The notes under the pieces are model-generated. The model did no database searches. It saw only the letters and a list, made by a program, of their open reading frames with translations, and had not been told where the DNA came from. This document shows, in pieces, positions 62,997-64,000 of a stretch of DNA of 64,000 nucleotides. Origin of the DNA: Pseudokordiimonas caeni (GTDB lineage: Bacteria > Pseudomonadota > Alphaproteobacteria > Sphingomonadales > Kordiimonadaceae); the NCBI RefSeq assembly GCF_026719705.1, contig NZ_JAPPRR010000001.1:659255-723254 (forward strand), read 5' to 3'. Both the position numbers and the translations under genes were made by a program. The stretch's first letter is position 1; the number at the start of each line of letters is the position of its first letter.

Positions 62997-63767
62997 ATGA
63001 TTACCGAAAACGAGCTGCTGCAGGAACTGAGAACCGAAGCGATCGACACGGTCGAGGACCGGCTCGCGGGCCTTGCCGAAACGCTGCAGCGCTTTGGCGA
63101 CAGCAACCTGAAATCGCGGGACATTCTGGCGACGGTCAAGCTTGAGGTCCATTCGCTGAAAACGGTGGCGGCAAGCTTCGACATGAAGGCCCTGAAGGCG
63201 GTCTGCCACCGCTGCGAGGACTATATCTTCAACCTTACTGACCTCGCGCCGCAGGCGGTTGTCGATATCCAGACCTTTGCGGACCGCATGTCGGAATGCC
63301 TTGATGCCTTCGTCAATAATCGCGACGTCGATATTTCGCAACTGGTGCGCAAGCTGCCAGCCAAGCGGGCAAGCTTTGAAGTGGGTGATGTTACCGTCAC
63401 CGATATGGAAGTGATGCTGGTGATGGAGCCGGGCACCGCCAACAAGATCGTCACGCGCGAGCTTCTGGAATGCGGCTACCGCATGGTCAATGTGGCCTCC
63501 ACGATGGATGCCATCCAGCTGATCCCCTCGATGCGGCCGGATCTTGTGATCGTCTCGCGCGTGATGCCGGAGCTTTCCGGCGTTGATCTCGCCTGCGCGC
63601 TCAGGGCCATGCCCTCGACCCGTGGGATACCCGTGGCTTTGCTGGCCTCTATCGAGCGCAACGACCCGCACCTCGCCGACCTGCCGAAAGATGTGCCGGT
63701 GCTGCGCAAGGGCAGCAATTTCTCGAACGACGTCGCCGACGTTTTCGTGAAGCTCGGGATTCTCTGA
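62997..63767 (+). CDS. Hpt-like domain fused to a degenerate receiver domain
   Basis: A 256-residue protein. The N-terminal helical part contains an Hpt-like motif, VHSLKTVA, with His52 as the possible phosphoacceptor. The C-terminal part (about 135-256) has receiver-like spacing, but the acidic pair is replaced (LVMEPG) and Ser187 stands at the phosphoacceptor position (VIVSRVMP), so it is probably a pseudo-receiver. I chose ATG at 62997; a GTG 15 bases upstream is possible. It is close to divK-pleD-rpmG, which suggests a role in cell-cycle phosphorelay or c-di-GMP signalling, but that is inference. Confidence 0.72.
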   Translation: MITENELLQELRTEAIDTVEDRLAGLAETLQRFGDSNLKSRDILATVKLEVHSLKTVAASFDMKALKAVCHRCEDYIFNLTDLAPQAVVDIQTFADRMSECLDAFVNNRDVDISQLVRKLPAKRASFEVGDVTVTDMEVMLVMEPGTANKIVTRELLECGYRMVNVASTMDAIQLIPSMRPDLVIVSRVMPELSGVDLACALRAMPSTRGIPVALLASIERNDPHLADLPKDVPVLRKGSNFSNDVADVFVKLGIL

Positions 63768-63779
63768 CCCGATAGGCCC

Positions 63780-63854
63780 CGTCATGGCGGGCTTGACCCG
63801 GCATCCAGCGGCGTTTGCATCTGACATGGACCCCGGATCAAGTCCGGGGTGACG
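63780..63854. repeat. Palindromic intergenic repeat of alphaproteobacterial type
   Basis: The element is bounded by CGTCA (63780-63784) and TGACG (63850-63854) in inverted orientation. It contains ACCCCGGA (63830-63837), TCAAG, TCCGGGGT (63843-63850), a perfect 8-bp stem. The sequence resembles repeats that are abundant between genes in many alphaproteobacteria, where the translated form gives HPGLDPGS-like peptides. No second copy was recognised in the window. Confidence 0.75.
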
Positions 63855-63856
63855 AT

Positions 63857-64000
63857 TCATTGGGGCCTGCGGCGCTTCCGGCGCGGTGGATGCTCGGTCT
63901 TTTCTTTGGGTGCGGTCGATTGCGGGCCGCCGCCGCGTTTGGGGCTGCGACGCCCTTTGCTGGCCATGCGCCGTGCCTTGGGGCCAATCGCACCGGGATG
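63857..64000 (-). CDS. Partial minus-strand reading frame, Lys/Arg-rich C-terminus
   Basis: An open frame runs from the window edge to TGA at 63857-63859 and encodes 47 residues rich in Arg, Lys, Pro and Gly, with segments KGRRSPKRGGG and RRKRRRPQ at the end. This could be the disordered basic tail of an RNA-binding protein such as a DEAD-box helicase, but no domain is visible. A Met at 63967 could alternatively start a small 36-residue protein. Low certainty, because the body is outside the window. Confidence 0.4.
   Translation of the reverse strand, partial: HPGAIGPKARRMASKGRRSPKRGGGPQSTAPKEKTEHPPRRKRRRPQ

Noticed and set aside
62934-63860. A minus-strand frame with the translated peptide HPGLDPGS
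   Set aside because: That peptide is the translated palindromic repeat at 63780-63854 and the rest is antisense to the Hpt-like gene.

Overview
The window is one contiguous piece of an alphaproteobacterial chromosome, about 60% G+C by eye. The assignment rests on the single-domain regulator DivK followed by PleD and rpmG, the division-site ATPase MipZ, an ATP12-type F1-ATPase assembly chaperone, a DUF3572 protein, DinB with an N-terminal cysteine motif, and a ribosomal-protein/rpoA locus that lacks rpsD. A Kordiimonadales or Rhodospirillales-like genus is plausible, but I cannot fix the genus from sequence alone.

Region 1 (1-17.97 kb) is the str-S10-spc-alpha superoperon: the rpsL end, rpsG, fusA, tuf, rpsJ through rplO, secY, adk, rpsM, rpsK, rpoA and rplQ, closed by a strong intrinsic terminator. 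GC-rich hairpins sit at tuf/rpsJ, rpsQ/rplN, rplO/secY, rpsK/rpoA and rpoA/rplQ. A near-consensus sigma-70 promoter lies between adk and rpsM. Region 2 (18-26.2 kb) has a membrane GGDEF protein, an HtrA-type protease, and a tightly overlapped operon rarA - DUF429 - fluC/crcB - rluC-like - HAD phosphatase - small membrane protein - ATP12. Region 3 (26.3-30.1 kb) carries both propionyl-CoA carboxylase subunits with a 77-aa membrane protein between them.

Region 4 (30.2-34.5 kb) is the most accessory-looking part. It has a hexapeptide acyltransferase, a sulfotransferase, acylphosphatase, a GFA/CENP-V zinc protein, an FkbM methyltransferase and lipB. Region 5 (34.6-42.9 kb) has a stand-alone FliN/SpoA-domain gene behind a sigma-54-type -24/-12 element, tRNA-Leu(GAG), an SDR, a tripartite EmrAB-type efflux operon divergent from a TetR regulator with a palindromic operator candidate, then an acyl-CoA dehydrogenase and a second SDR. 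Region 6 (43-50.3 kb) has mgtE paired with a response regulator whose C-terminal half I do not recognise, an M28 peptidase, panC, a Bax-like protein, mipZ and a membrane J-domain protein. Region 7 (50.4-60.6 kb) has phosphomannomutase, clpS-clpA, a GNAT gene, and minus-strand genes for a COG3146 protein, a glycerophosphodiesterase, a RidA-like protein, a GGDEF protein, DinB, a HAD hydrolase and DUF3572. Region 8 (60.7-64 kb) has divK-pleD, convergent rpmG (55 aa), and an Hpt-like/pseudo-receiver protein, then an alphaproteobacterial palindromic repeat and a truncated basic reading frame.

No CRISPR array, insertion sequence, prophage or defence island was seen, and no gene-free stretch exceeds 300 bases. 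Most of the window is core genome. The items most worth following are the sigma-54 element before the orphan FliN-like gene, the Hpt/pseudo-receiver protein beside divK-pleD, the MgtE-linked response regulator, and the terminator-like hairpins inside the ribosomal operon.
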